From the NCBI GenBank assembly GCA_963617485.1, contig CAVEPA010000003.1, positions 109,773 to 173,772 on the forward strand: a DNA stretch of 64,000 nt. Reading direction: 5' to 3'. How positions within the stretch are numbered: the stretch's first letter is position 1; every line of letters starts with the position of its first letter. A program made the translations under genes and the position numbers. Of the stretch, positions 25,887-34,561 are shown piece by piece. The notes under the pieces were generated by a model, which was not told the origin of the DNA, did not search any database, and saw only the letters and a list, made by a program, of their open reading frames with translations. The DNA comes from UBA1757 sp963617485. GTDB lineage: Bacteria; Bacteroidota; Bacteroidia; Bacteroidales; UBA1402.

Positions 25887-27734
25887 TTATTCTTCGTTGG
25901 CTTCCAGTTGCTTCTTGAGAGCGGCCAGAGCGTCGATGTCGCCCAAAGTGGTCTTTTCAACCTTGGCGGCAACAGCTTCTGCAGCCTTCTCTTCGGCCTT
26001 CTTTTCGTTGGCGGCCTTCTTGGCGGCTACGCGAGCTTCCTTCTTGGCCTCGTCTTCGTGGATGCGGCTGTGAGAAAGAATGATGCGCTTGGCGTTCTTG
26101 TTGAACTCGATAACCTTGAAGTCCAGCGTTTCGCCAACTTGAGCCTGCGTGCCGTCTTCCTTAACAAGGTGCTTGGGAGTGGCAAAGCCTTCGATGCCGT
26201 AAGGCAAGGCAATGACTGCGCCCTTGTCGACGATTTCGGTAATGGTAGCCTGGTGGATGCTGTCGACGGTGAAGATGCTTTCGAGGTTGTCCCAAGGATT
26301 CTCTTCCAGCTGCTTGTGACCCAAGCTCAGACGACGGTTTTCCTTGTCGATTTCCAGAACGCAAACTTCGATTTCGGCACCAATCTGAGTGAATTCGCTC
26401 GGGTGTTTGATCTTCTTGGTCCAGCTCAAGTCGCTGATGTGAATCAGACCGTCAACACCTTCTTCAATTTCAACGAATACACCGAAGTTGGTGAAGTTGC
26501 GAACCTTGGCGGTGTGCTTGCTGCCAACGGCATACTTGGTCTCGATGTTCTCCCAAGGATCTTCCTTAAGCTGCTTCATGCCCAAAGAAATCTTTCTCTC
26601 TTCGCGGTTCAGGGTAAGGATAACGGCTTCCACTTCGTCGCCTACAGAGAGGAAATCCTGAGCGCTGCGCAGATGCTGCGACCAGCTCATTTCCGATACG
26701 TGGATAAGGCCTTCGATACCGGGAGCGATTTCTACGAATGCACCATAGTCTACCAGAACGACAACCTTGCCCTTTACCTTGTCGCCCACCTTGAGGTCGG
26801 GATCCAAAGCATCCCAAGGATGAGGAGTCAGCTGCTTCATACCCAAGGCAATACGCTTTCTCTCTTCGTCGAAGTCGAGGATAACGACATTTACCTTCTG
26901 GTCGGGTTGAACAATATCGTGCGGATCGTTTACGCGGCCCCAGCTCAGGTCGGTGATGTGAATCAGACCGTCTACGCCACCCAGGTCGATGAACACACCG
27001 TAAGAAGTGATGTTCTTGACAGTACCTTCCAGTACCTGACCCTTTTCCAGCTTGGAGATGATTTCCTTCTTCTGGAGTTCGAGTTCGGCTTCGATAAGAG
27101 CCTTGTGCGAAACAACCACGTTCTTGAATTCCTGGTTGATTTTGATAACCTTGAATTCCATGGTCTTGCCAACAAATACATCGTAGTCGCGGATGGGCTT
27201 CACGTCAATCTGCGAACCGGGCAGGAAGGCTTCGATGCCGAATACGTCGACAATCATACCACCCTTGGTGCGGCACTTGACGTAACCCTTGACGATTTCG
27301 CCGCTTTCGAGGGCAGCGTTTACGTTCTCCCAGCTGCGAGAGGTGCGGGCCTTCTTGTGCGAAAGAATCAGCTGGCCTTTCTTGTCCTCCTGCGATTCAA
27401 TATACACTTCAACTTTGTCACCGATAGCCAAATCGGGGTTGTAACGGAACTCATTCAAAGAGACGATACCATCCGATTTGAAACCGATGTTAACGACAAC
27501 TTCGCGTTTGTTCATACCAATAACCGTACCGATGATAACTTCCTTCTCCTTGACGGTGTTGAGGGTTTCATCGTAGGTCTTGGTCAATTCTTCTTTGGTA
27601 GCAGCGCCAACTACGCTACCTTTTTCGAAAGCTTCCCAGTCGAAATTGGGATCGGGTTCGAGTGCTACTTTTGCTGTTGCAGAGGCTGCTGCAACCTTAG
27701 CTTCCATAGCCTGATCTTTTGTTTCTTCGCTCAT
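25887..27734 (-). CDS. rpsA: 30S ribosomal protein S1
   Basis: The frame is open from 27881, but only the part from 27734 (MSEETKDQAMEAKVAAASAT) looks like the protein; 27761 (MFNPL) is an alternative just downstream of the promoter. The product is 615 residues. Six S1 RNA-binding repeats can be followed, for example 'IIGTVIGMNKREVVVNIGFK', 'LEGTVKNITSYGVFIDLGGV', 'VKGKVVVLVDYGAFVEIAPG' and 'HTAKVRNFTNFGVFVEIEEG', each followed by 'DGLIHISDLSW' or similar. The C-terminus is a Lys/Glu/Ala-rich helix. S1 brings mRNA to the ribosome; in Bacteroidetes, where Shine-Dalgarno use is weak, it is thought to matter for A-rich leaders. Confidence 0.95.
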   Translation of the reverse strand: MSEETKDQAMEAKVAAASATAKVALEPDPNFDWEAFEKGSVVGAATKEELTKTYDETLNTVKEKEVIIGTVIGMNKREVVVNIGFKSDGIVSLNEFRYNPDLAIGDKVEVYIESQEDKKGQLILSHKKARTSRSWENVNAALESGEIVKGYVKCRTKGGMIVDVFGIEAFLPGSQIDVKPIRDYDVFVGKTMEFKVIKINQEFKNVVVSHKALIEAELELQKKEIISKLEKGQVLEGTVKNITSYGVFIDLGGVDGLIHITDLSWGRVNDPHDIVQPDQKVNVVILDFDEERKRIALGMKQLTPHPWDALDPDLKVGDKVKGKVVVLVDYGAFVEIAPGIEGLIHVSEMSWSQHLRSAQDFLSVGDEVEAVILTLNREERKISLGMKQLKEDPWENIETKYAVGSKHTAKVRNFTNFGVFVEIEEGVDGLIHISDLSWTKKIKHPSEFTQIGAEIEVCVLEIDKENRRLSLGHKQLEENPWDNLESIFTVDSIHQATITEIVDKGAVIALPYGIEGFATPKHLVKEDGTQAQVGETLDFKVIEFNKNAKRIILSHSRIHEDEAKKEARVAAKKAANEKKAEEKAAEAVAAKVEKTTLGDIDALAALKKQLEANEE

Positions 27735-27814
27735 TGCAAAAGACATTAAGGGGTTAAACATGTTGATATTCAAGCTTTTGGCCGTCTTGCTCGGGCTTGA
27801 TGGCAAAAAGCCCG

Positions 27815-27845
27815 CAAAGATAGGCAAGGCTTTTCGATTGTGCAA
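27815..27845 (-). promoter_or_regulatory. Promoter of rpsA
   Basis: On the minus strand TTG (27845-27843), a 20-base spacer and a perfect TATCTTTG (27822-27815). It supports an rpsA start at 27761 or 27734 rather than the far upstream 27881, which lies outside the transcript. Confidence 0.75.
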
Positions 27846-27963
27846 GACCAAGACCGTATATTTATAAGGTGTTTTTTGCAAGATGCCAGTGTATTTTAAA
27901 GCCCGAAAGACGCGAAGTAGGAAAAATTGAATTACATTTGCCGCTGCTTAAATAATGTGAAAA

Positions 27964-28416
27964 ATGAATTCGCAACAATCTTTGTCGGCCTATCTGGAAA
28001 AACTTGTCAGAGAGTCCTTGCAGCTGCTCCGCACACAATATGCAGCCCAGTTGCTGAGCGATTTGTACTGGCAGGTGGACCTGTCGACGGGAACCTTTGC
28101 CGTTATCGACGACAACCAGCATCAGATACTCAAAAACTCGGTCAAGGAATGGGTGGCCGACGATGATGAGAAAAACGTGTCGCTCCGCCAGGTGGAACAC
28201 ATCTTGCGCGACATCATACACAAGCTTAAGGATGAGGACTTTACCCAAGGTTTGAATATCCAGATGCCTTTCTCCGTCCTGATGGTGGACGAGGAAATGG
28301 AAATCTTGTGCGAACTCTTCTTTCTCGACGAAGACACCGTGCCGCTCGACGAGAACATTATGCAGCGTATCGACAACGAACTCGATGACTTTATCAAACA
28401 GTTGATGAAGGATTGA
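27964..28416 (+). CDS. Conserved-looking acidic protein of unknown function
   Basis: 150 residues, start MNSQQSLSAYLEKLVRESLQ at ATG 27964. No signal peptide or membrane segment, so it is probably cytoplasmic. The sequence alternates helices and a short strand section: 'LSDLYWQVDLSTGTFAVIDD' (about 32-52), then 'VEHILRDIIHKLKDEDF', then 'FSVLMVDEEMEILCELFFLD' (about 103-123) and an acidic C-terminal helix. I do not recognise a family. A TACATTTG -7 element lies at 27933-27940, 23 bases upstream. It is divergent from rpsA and upstream of tRNA-Thr; neither neighbour suggests a function. Confidence 0.8.
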   Translation: MNSQQSLSAYLEKLVRESLQLLRTQYAAQLLSDLYWQVDLSTGTFAVIDDNQHQILKNSVKEWVADDDEKNVSLRQVEHILRDIIHKLKDEDFTQGLNIQMPFSVLMVDEEMEILCELFFLDEDTVPLDENIMQRIDNELDDFIKQLMKD

Positions 28417-28444
28417 GCAAGGATTGAAAAATTGCCTCGAATTA

Positions 28445-28476
28445 TTTGGCGATTTCCTGCCACTATGCTACCTTTG
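28445..28476 (+). promoter_or_regulatory. Consensus promoter of tRNA-Thr
   Basis: TTTG (28445-28448), exactly 20 bases, then TACCTTTG (28469-28476): a full match to the Bacteroidetes sigma-ABfr form. It ends 20 bases before the mature tRNA. Confidence 0.85.
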
Positions 28477-28496
28477 CGCTCACTTTTTGATAGTCC

Positions 28497-28569
<73 letters not shown>

Positions 28570-28570
28570 C

Positions 28571-28604
28571 AAAGCCTTGGTTCTTTGGGATTAAGGCTTT
28601 TTTT
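28571..28604 (+). terminator. Terminator after tRNA-Thr
   Basis: AAAGCCTT (28571-28578) pairs with AAGGCTTT (28593-28600), with a 14-base loop and T run to 28604, two bases after the tRNA. Confidence 0.75.
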
Positions 28605-28657
28605 ATGGAACCCATGCCAACACGATGTATGAATAAACAGATGATTATCAAGAACTT

Positions 28658-30622
28658 ATGGAGAAAAAAGGGGGGGGGGATTTAATGAAGAGTAAACTCC
28701 TTGGAAGATTGAAAGACTTCCTAAACAAGCTTGTCAGCACCAAGTATCTGAGCGTATGGCTGGTCTTGGCTGTTGACGTTTTCTTTTCGGTATTGGTCAG
28801 CTTTATCTGCTTGCTTACCGAGAGATATGTGCTGCATTGGCCCATAGACTTACATGTCTATTGCACTTTGTTGTTGTCTTCGCTGGGTGCCAGCCTGGTG
28901 GCCATCCTGCTTTCCGGCTCATCGCGCAAGATTATCCGCTACGCGCGCATGAGAGATGTGCTCGGCTTTGTGCTGGCCGCTTTCCTCAAGGCTGTTCTTT
29001 TGATTATTCCATTCACCTTTACGCTCGATGATGCTTTGGGTTTCGACGTCATCTTGATGGCCGTTATTCTGGACGCCGGCTTTACCCTGTTGGTATCGCT
29101 CTTTGTGCGTTCGCTGATGGTGGCTGTCTACGAAACGCTGGTAGAAAAAGACCGCCGTCAGAACAACCAATTGCAGAACGTGCTTATCTACGGCATCAAC
29201 AAAGAGGCTGTGGCCTTGTCTATGCGCCTTAGCAACAACGTGAAATACCGGGTGATTGGTTTCTGCTCACGCAGCGAGCACACGCGTCGTTACTTGGCCA
29301 ACGACCTGCCCGTCTACCATTACGGCGACGACGAATCTTTCTCCAAGCGCCTGCGCCTGATGCGCATCGATGCCATGGTGTTCCCCACCGTCTACGATGT
29401 GCAGAAAGAAGAGCAAGGCTTGCTGAAAATCTGTGAACAGCAGAAGCTGAAAGTGCTGGTGGCTCCTCCTGTCGATGAACTGGGCAGCAGACATGGTGCC
29501 GGTGCCGTTATCCGCGAGGTGGAAATCGAAGATATCCTCAACCGTCCCGAGATTAAGATTGATATGGATGCCGTCAAGGCTATGTTCAAGGACAAGACCA
29601 TCATGGTGACGGGTGCCGCCGGCAGTATCGGCAGCGAAATTTGCCGTCAGCTGGTAAAGGTGGGTGCAGGCCGCATCATCGCCTACGAACAGGCCGAAAC
29701 GCCTATGCATTACCTACAGCTGGAAATGCGCGACAAATATCCTCACCAGAACATGGAGTGTGTTATCGGCGATGTGTTGAACGTGCAGCGTCTCGATTCC
29801 GTTTTCCGCAAATTCCGTCCCGAAATAGTCTTCCATGCCGCCGCTTACAAGCATGTGCCTTTGATGGAAGAGAACCCTTGCGAAGCCATCCGCGTGAACG
29901 TGGGCGGCAGCCGCAATATTGCCGAAATGTCGCTCAAGTACGGTGTGGACAAAATGGTGATGATTTCTACCGACAAAGCCGTGAACCCCACCAATATTAT
30001 GGGTGCTTCCAAACGTATGGCCGAAATCTACGTGCAGAGTTTGGGCAAGGCGGTGCAGGACGGCCGTATACCGGGCAAGACCAAGTTCGTCACCACGCGC
30101 TTTGGCAATGTGCTGGGTTCCAATGGCTCGGTATTGCCCCGTTTCCGCGAACAGATACTCAAAGGAGGCCCGGTAACGGTGACGCATCCCGATATCATCC
30201 GCTTCTTTATGAGCATTCCCGAGGCTTGCCGTCTGGTATTGCAGGCTGCTACCATCGGTCACGACAACGAGATTCTGGTCTTCGATATGGGCCAGCCCGT
30301 GCGTATTGCCGATATGGCTCGCCGTATGATAGCCTTGTCGGGACTGCGCGAAGGCGAGGATATCAAGATTGAGTATACGGGTTTGCGTCCGGGCGAGAAA
30401 TTGTACGAAGAAGTGCTGAGCGACAAGGAAAAAACCATCCCCACTTCTTACGAAAAAATCCATATCGCCCAGGCCCGCAAGTATATTTTCGAGGATGTAA
30501 TAGACACTTTCGACCAGATTCAGGATAAGGCCCAACGGGTGGAAATTCCCGAAATGGTGCGCCTCATACGCAAGTTCGTTCCCGAATACATACCGCGCAA
30601 CTCGTGGCTTGAAAAAGTGTAG
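28658..30622 (+). CDS. Membrane UDP-sugar 4,6-dehydratase/epimerase of the capsule (WbpM/FlaA1) type
   Basis: 654 residues from ATG 28658, or 645 from ATG 28685. Four hydrophobic segments lie in the first 150 residues, then a CoA-binding-like Rossmann domain (about 170-290, 'NVLIYGINKEAVALSMRLSN'). The short-chain dehydrogenase domain follows with 'KTIMVTGAAGSIGSEICRQL' (about 305-325), 'VFHAAAYKHVPLMEENPCEA' and 'MISTDKAVNPTNIMGASKRM', the variant catalytic region of this family. It probably makes a UDP-4-keto sugar at the inner membrane for capsule or O-glycan synthesis. An A6 run and G10 run (28664-28679) sit directly after the first ATG; see findings. It leads a group with an ATP-grasp gene and metG. 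Confidence 0.92.
   Translation: MEKKGGGDLMKSKLLGRLKDFLNKLVSTKYLSVWLVLAVDVFFSVLVSFICLLTERYVLHWPIDLHVYCTLLLSSLGASLVAILLSGSSRKIIRYARMRDVLGFVLAAFLKAVLLIIPFTFTLDDALGFDVILMAVILDAGFTLLVSLFVRSLMVAVYETLVEKDRRQNNQLQNVLIYGINKEAVALSMRLSNNVKYRVIGFCSRSEHTRRYLANDLPVYHYGDDESFSKRLRLMRIDAMVFPTVYDVQKEEQGLLKICEQQKLKVLVAPPVDELGSRHGAGAVIREVEIEDILNRPEIKIDMDAVKAMFKDKTIMVTGAAGSIGSEICRQLVKVGAGRIIAYEQAETPMHYLQLEMRDKYPHQNMECVIGDVLNVQRLDSVFRKFRPEIVFHAAAYKHVPLMEENPCEAIRVNVGGSRNIAEMSLKYGVDKMVMISTDKAVNPTNIMGASKRMAEIYVQSLGKAVQDGRIPGKTKFVTTRFGNVLGSNGSVLPRFREQILKGGPVTVTHPDIIRFFMSIPEACRLVLQAATIGHDNEILVFDMGQPVRIADMARRMIALSGLREGEDIKIEYTGLRPGEKLYEEVLSDKEKTIPTSYEKIHIAQARKYIFEDVIDTFDQIQDKAQRVEIPEMVRLIRKFVPEYIPRNSWLEKV
28664..28679 (+). 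repeat. A6-G10 homopolymer run at a start codon
   Basis: Six A (28664-28669) and ten G (28670-28679) begin three bases after the ATG at 28658. With ten G the frame reads through. With nine it stops at a TAA overlapping the second ATG (TAATG, 28683-28687), and with eleven it stops at TAA 28691-28693 (window numbering). It could be a slipped-strand switch or a sequencing-prone site. Confidence 0.8.
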
Positions 30623-30634
30623 GCTGATTGACCC

Positions 30635-31870
30635 ATGGACGACCGACAACCATATTTTGTACTCTTAGGTGGAAATATGCTTTGCCGAGGGGTTTGCGAG
30701 CGTTTGCAGGCCTTCGGTTACAAGGTCCTTGTCGTCGATTGGAATGAACGGCCCGCCGTTAGTGGCGACGAGCACTGGCCTTTGGACGTGAAAGATGCCT
30801 CCGCAGTGCTCGCGGCTCTGGAAAAAAGCGCTTATCGGATAGAGGGCGCTTTTACTTGTATCGATTTGGCGGTGCCCACGGTGAACGCCATTCACCGGCA
30901 TTACGGCCTGGCCTTGATGCCCGAGGCTTACGACCGGGTGCTGAGCAAGGAGCGTATGCGCGAGGCTTGGCAGCAGGCGGGCATTTTCAACCGTTATTCC
31001 TGCACTTATTCTCCCGGACAGGACGAAATGTTGCTGGCGATGAACTGTCAGCGCAAGATGATTGTAAAGCCTAACGTGGCGGCCAGTTCGCGAGGCATTA
31101 CGGTGCTGGAAGAGCAGAGCGGCCCGCTGCTGTGGCAGCGGGCCTTGGACAAGGCACGCAACGCTTCTTACGACGGTCGCTGTTTGGTGGAAGAATTCGT
31201 CGAGGGACGCGAGTTTACCATCGATATGCTGGGCGATGCTCAGAACGTGTGGGTGTACGGTATTTCGGTGAAGTATCATTCGGCCAATACCGTCGACCAC
31301 AACCGCGTGGCGGTGAAACTGCACTGGAACTCGGCCGCCTATCCCGACGGGGTGTATGCGCGCCTGGCCGAGCGCGGCAAGGCCTGTTATCGCGCCTTGG
31401 GCATGAAAAACTGCTACGGCCATCTGGAAATGATTATGCGTCCCGACGGTCAGTTGTGCCCAGTAGAAATCGGGGCCCGCACCAGTGCCTACATCGCCAG
31501 CCATTTGGTGTGCCGGGCCAGCGGGCACGACTATTTGGGCGACTATATCGATATGCTGCACGGCCGGCCTCTGCCCCAGGGCGACCACATCAACGGCAGC
31601 CAGTCGGCCATGTGGTTCGGCTACGATATTCCCGCCGGGAGCGTTGTTCGGCACACTTGCTGCCTGGCCGATTTTCTGCCCGCCGGGGTGGAGGTGATGG
31701 CCTACAAACGCGACGGGCTGCAGCTTGGCCGCCGGTTTGAAGCCATCCAAGACGACAACGGCCGCGACAGCGCCGGCTACGAAATGTTGGCCGCTCCCAA
31801 GCATGTCCTTACCATCAATATGGTGGAAGGGGCGGAGCGCGCCTTTTTGCAGGCTTTAACGTCAGAATAG
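30635..31870 (+). CDS. ATP-grasp domain protein of unknown substrate
   Basis: 411 residues. The N-terminal preATP-grasp part starts 'PYFVLLGGNMLCRGVCERLQ' and 'YKVLVVDWNERPAV'. The ATP-grasp core has 'KMIVKPNVAASSRGITVLEE' (about 145-165), 'CLVEEFVEGREFTIDMLGD' (about 187-206) and the metal-binding 'GHLEMIMRPDGQLCPVEIGA' (about 263-282). The pattern resembles carbamoyl-phosphate/biotin-carboxylase-like carboxylate-amine ligases. It probably joins a carboxylate to an amine with ATP. It begins 12 bases after the UDP-sugar dehydratase gene and ends 22 bases before metG, so decoration of a surface sugar with an amino acid is possible, but that is a guess from context. Confidence 0.85.
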   Translation: MDDRQPYFVLLGGNMLCRGVCERLQAFGYKVLVVDWNERPAVSGDEHWPLDVKDASAVLAALEKSAYRIEGAFTCIDLAVPTVNAIHRHYGLALMPEAYDRVLSKERMREAWQQAGIFNRYSCTYSPGQDEMLLAMNCQRKMIVKPNVAASSRGITVLEEQSGPLLWQRALDKARNASYDGRCLVEEFVEGREFTIDMLGDAQNVWVYGISVKYHSANTVDHNRVAVKLHWNSAAYPDGVYARLAERGKACYRALGMKNCYGHLEMIMRPDGQLCPVEIGARTSAYIASHLVCRASGHDYLGDYIDMLHGRPLPQGDHINGSQSAMWFGYDIPAGSVVRHTCCLADFLPAGVEVMAYKRDGLQLGRRFEAIQDDNGRDSAGYEMLAAPKHVLTINMVEGAERAFLQALTSE

Positions 31871-31892
31871 ACAACAACAAAAGATATTGCAA

Positions 31893-33932
31893 ATGGACAA
31901 GAAATTTAAAAGAACAACTGTAACCACCGCTTTGCCTTACGCCAACGGCCCCGTGCATATTGGCCATCTGGCAGGTGTGTATGTGCCCGCAGACATCTAT
32001 GTGAGATACTTGCGTCTGAAGGGTGAAGATGTTTTGTTTATCGGCGGTAGCGACGAACACGGTGTGCCTATCACCATCCGTGCCCGCAAGGAAGGCTGTA
32101 GCCCGCAAGACGTGGTGGACCGTTACCACAAGCTTATCAAGGAATCGTTCGAGGAGTTCGGCATATCTTTCGATATCTACTCCCGCACCACTTCGCCCAC
32201 GCATCATAAGCTGGCTTCCGACTTTTTCCGCAAGCTCTACGACAAAGGTGAATTTATCGAGAAGACCTCGATGCAATATTACGACGAAGAGGCCAAGGCT
32301 TTCCTAGCCGACCGTTACATTACGGGCGAATGCCCGCACTGCCACGCACAGGGCGCCTACGGCGACCAGTGCGAGAAGTGCGGCTCCACCCTGTCACCCA
32401 CCGAACTGATTAACCCGCGCAGCACCATCAGCGGCAGCAAACCCGTGATGCGTGAAACCAAGCACTGGTACCTGCCCCTGGACAAGCACGAGGCCTGGTT
32501 GCGCAAATGGATACTCGAAGACCACAAAGAGTGGCGACCCAATGTTTACGGACAGTGCAAGAGCTGGCTCGATTTGGGCTTGCAGCCGCGAGCCGTCAGC
32601 CGCGACCTCGACTGGGGTATTCCCGTACCCGTCGAAGGAGCCGAGGGCAAGGTGCTCTACGTATGGTTCGACGCTCCCATCGGCTACATTTCCAACACCA
32701 AGGAACTGTTGCCCGACTCTTGGGAGAAATGGTGGAAAGACCCTGAAACCCGCCTTATCCACTTTATCGGCAAGGACAACATCGTCTTCCACTGCATCGT
32801 GTTCCCCGCCATGCTGAAGGCCGAAGGCAGCTATATTCTGCCCGACAACGTACCCAGCAACGAGTTCCTTAACTTGGAAGACGATAAGATTTCCACTTCA
32901 CGCAACTGGGCTGTTTGGTTGCATGAATATCTGGTGGACTTCCCCGGCAAGCAGGATGTGTTGCGCTATGTGCTGACGGCCAACGCTCCCGAAACCAAAG
33001 ACAACAATTTCACCTGGAAGGATTTTCAGGCCCGCAACAACAACGAGCTGGTGGCCATCTTCGGCAACTTCGTCAACCGGGCCGTGGTGCTCACCCACAA
33101 GTATTTCGACGGTAAAGTACCCGCTTGCGGCCCGCTCAACGACTACGACCAGGCTACCATCGAAGAACTGCGCCATGTTAAGCAGACCCTCGAAGAATAT
33201 TTGGATGTCTTCCGTTTTCGCGATGCCCAGAAAGAAGCCATGAATCTGGCCCGTATCGGCAACAAATATTTGGCCGATACCGAACCTTGGAAACTGGCCA
33301 AGACCGATATGGCCCGCGTGGCAACCATCATGAACCTGAGCTTGCAGATTGCCGCCAACCTGGCCATCGCCTTCGAACCCTTCCTGCCTTTCAGCGCCGC
33401 CAAGCTGCGTAAAATGCTCAACATCGACACCTTCCGTTGGGATTCTCTGGGCAGTATCGATTTGCTGGAGGAAGGCCACGCCCTGCAAGCTGCAACCTTG
33501 CTCTTCGAAAAGATAGACGATGCCGCCATCGATGCGCAGATACAGCGTCTGCTCGACACCAAGAAGGCCAACGAAAAGGCCCTGTGGCAACCCCAGCCCG
33601 CCAAGGATGACATCAGTTTCGACGATTTCAGCAAACTGGATATCCGCATCGGTACCATTCTGGAAGCCAAGCCTGTGCCCAAGACCACCAAGCTGCTGCA
33701 ACTGCTCGTGGACACCGGTCTGGACAAGCGCACCATCGTGTCGGGCGTGAGCGAATCCTTCAAGCCCGAAGATCTTATCGGCAAACAAGTGCCCGTGCTT
33801 GTCAACCTGGCCCCGCGTTCGTTCCGGGGCATCGAATCGCACGGTATGATACTCTACACCTCCGACGAGGCCGGCAAATACCTGCTCATGTCGCCCGAAA
33901 AGGCACTGAAAGCCGGTAGTGTCATCGCTTAA
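31893..33932 (+). CDS. metG: Methionine-tRNA ligase
   Basis: 679 residues from ATG 31893 (MDKKFKRTTVTTALPYANGP). Class I landmarks are the HIGH motif at 22-25 and a KISTS form of KMSKS near residue 332 ('EDDKISTSRNWAVW'). The zinc knuckle CPHC...CEKC lies near residues 148-164. An anticodon-binding helical domain follows, and the C-terminal 105 residues form an OB-fold tRNA-binding domain ('FSKLDIRIGTILEAKPVPKT'), which promotes dimerisation and tRNA binding in this enzyme. It charges initiator and elongator tRNA-Met. A terminator follows 58 bases after the stop, separating it from the dcw operon. Confidence 0.97.
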   Translation: MDKKFKRTTVTTALPYANGPVHIGHLAGVYVPADIYVRYLRLKGEDVLFIGGSDEHGVPITIRARKEGCSPQDVVDRYHKLIKESFEEFGISFDIYSRTTSPTHHKLASDFFRKLYDKGEFIEKTSMQYYDEEAKAFLADRYITGECPHCHAQGAYGDQCEKCGSTLSPTELINPRSTISGSKPVMRETKHWYLPLDKHEAWLRKWILEDHKEWRPNVYGQCKSWLDLGLQPRAVSRDLDWGIPVPVEGAEGKVLYVWFDAPIGYISNTKELLPDSWEKWWKDPETRLIHFIGKDNIVFHCIVFPAMLKAEGSYILPDNVPSNEFLNLEDDKISTSRNWAVWLHEYLVDFPGKQDVLRYVLTANAPETKDNNFTWKDFQARNNNELVAIFGNFVNRAVVLTHKYFDGKVPACGPLNDYDQATIEELRHVKQTLEEYLDVFRFRDAQKEAMNLARIGNKYLADTEPWKLAKTDMARVATIMNLSLQIAANLAIAFEPFLPFSAAKLRKMLNIDTFRWDSLGSIDLLEEGHALQAATLLFEKIDDAAIDAQIQRLLDTKKANEKALWQPQPAKDDISFDDFSKLDIRIGTILEAKPVPKTTKLLQLLVDTGLDKRTIVSGVSESFKPEDLIGKQVPVLVNLAPRSFRGIESHGMILYTSDEAGKYLLMSPEKALKAGSVIA

Positions 33933-33990
33933 TCCATCGCTCGGTTCGGGAAGATTTTTTCGCGCCCTTCGCGGGCAAAACCTTATGGAT

Positions 33991-34023
33991 AAAGAGCTGC
34001 ACCAAGTGTGTGGCTCTTTTTTC
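33991..34023 (+). terminator. Terminator after metG
   Basis: AAAGAGCTGCAC (33991-34002) pairs with GTGTGGCTCTTT (34008-34019), two G-T wobbles and loop CAAGT, then a run of T to 34023. It separates metG from the MraZ operator only 15 bases further on. Confidence 0.85.
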
Positions 34024-34037
34024 TATTGTTTTGTAAA

Positions 34038-34084
34038 AAAGTGGGGAAAAGTGTTGCAAAGTGGAGAAAAGCGGTATAAATTTG
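34038..34084 (+). promoter_or_regulatory. MraZ operator overlapping the dcw promoter
   Basis: Four direct repeats at exact 10-base spacing read AAAGTGGGGA (34038), AAAGTGTTGC (34048), AAAGTGGAGA (34058) and AAAGCGGTAT (34068). The AAAGTG repeat at one-turn spacing is the known MraZ binding pattern. A promoter lies within them: TTG (34054-34056), 20 bases, TAAATTTG (34077-34084). MraZ bound here would block the promoter, giving autoregulation of the operon. Confidence 0.85.
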
Positions 34085-34109
34085 CCTCAGACAATCGCGA
34101 TAGCTAAGT

Positions 34110-34559
34110 ATGAGATTCTCAGGCAATTTTGAAGCCAAATTGGATGCCAAGAACCGCGTGTTCGTTCCGGCAACTTTCCGTCGTCTGCTGCAGGGCAACC
34201 AAGGCGATGACGTTTGCGTGCTGTATGTGCGCAAGGATATCTTCCAGGATTGCATCGTGGTCTATCCCGAGAGTGTCTGGGAAAACGAGCTCTCGCAGTT
34301 GCGTGCACGTCTGAACAAGTACGACCCGCAGCAGCAGGATGTCTACCGTCAGTTTATGCTCGAAGCCGAATGTGTGGAAATGTCGCCCAACGGCCGTGTG
34401 CTTTTGCCCAAGCGGTTGCTGTCGCTGGTGGGCATCGACGGCGAAGTGCGTTTTCTGGGCATAGACGACTGCATCGAAATTTGGCCCAAGGCTGCGCTCG
34501 AACAGCCGCGCATGTCGGCCGAGGCCTTCCAAAGCTGTATCAAGGAAATTTTCAAATAA
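34110..34559 (+). CDS. mraZ: Transcriptional regulator MraZ
   Basis: 149 residues with two AbrB-like repeats. The first has 'KLDAKNRVFVPATFRRLL' (about 10-27), the second 'EMSPNGRVLLPKRLLSLVGI' (about 90-109) followed by 'GEVRFLGIDDCIEIWPKAAL'. MraZ forms a ring and binds direct repeats upstream of its own gene; a matching set is found at 34038-34077, 33 bases before this start. It is the first gene of the division and cell wall operon, 2 bases before rsmH. Confidence 0.96.
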   Translation: MRFSGNFEAKLDAKNRVFVPATFRRLLQGNQGDDVCVLYVRKDIFQDCIVVYPESVWENELSQLRARLNKYDPQQQDVYRQFMLEAECVEMSPNGRVLLPKRLLSLVGIDGEVRFLGIDDCIEIWPKAALEQPRMSAEAFQSCIKEIFK

Positions 34560-34561
34560 CT

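Noticed and set aside
34038..34077. AAAGTG repeats as a chance A-rich leader
   Set aside because: The exact 10-base period, position before mraZ and match to the known MraZ repeat pattern make chance unlikely, so it was kept as an operator.
34214..34561. Upstream extension of rsmH inside mraZ
   Set aside because: The extension lacks family similarity; ATG 34562 gives the standard N-terminus just after the mraZ stop.
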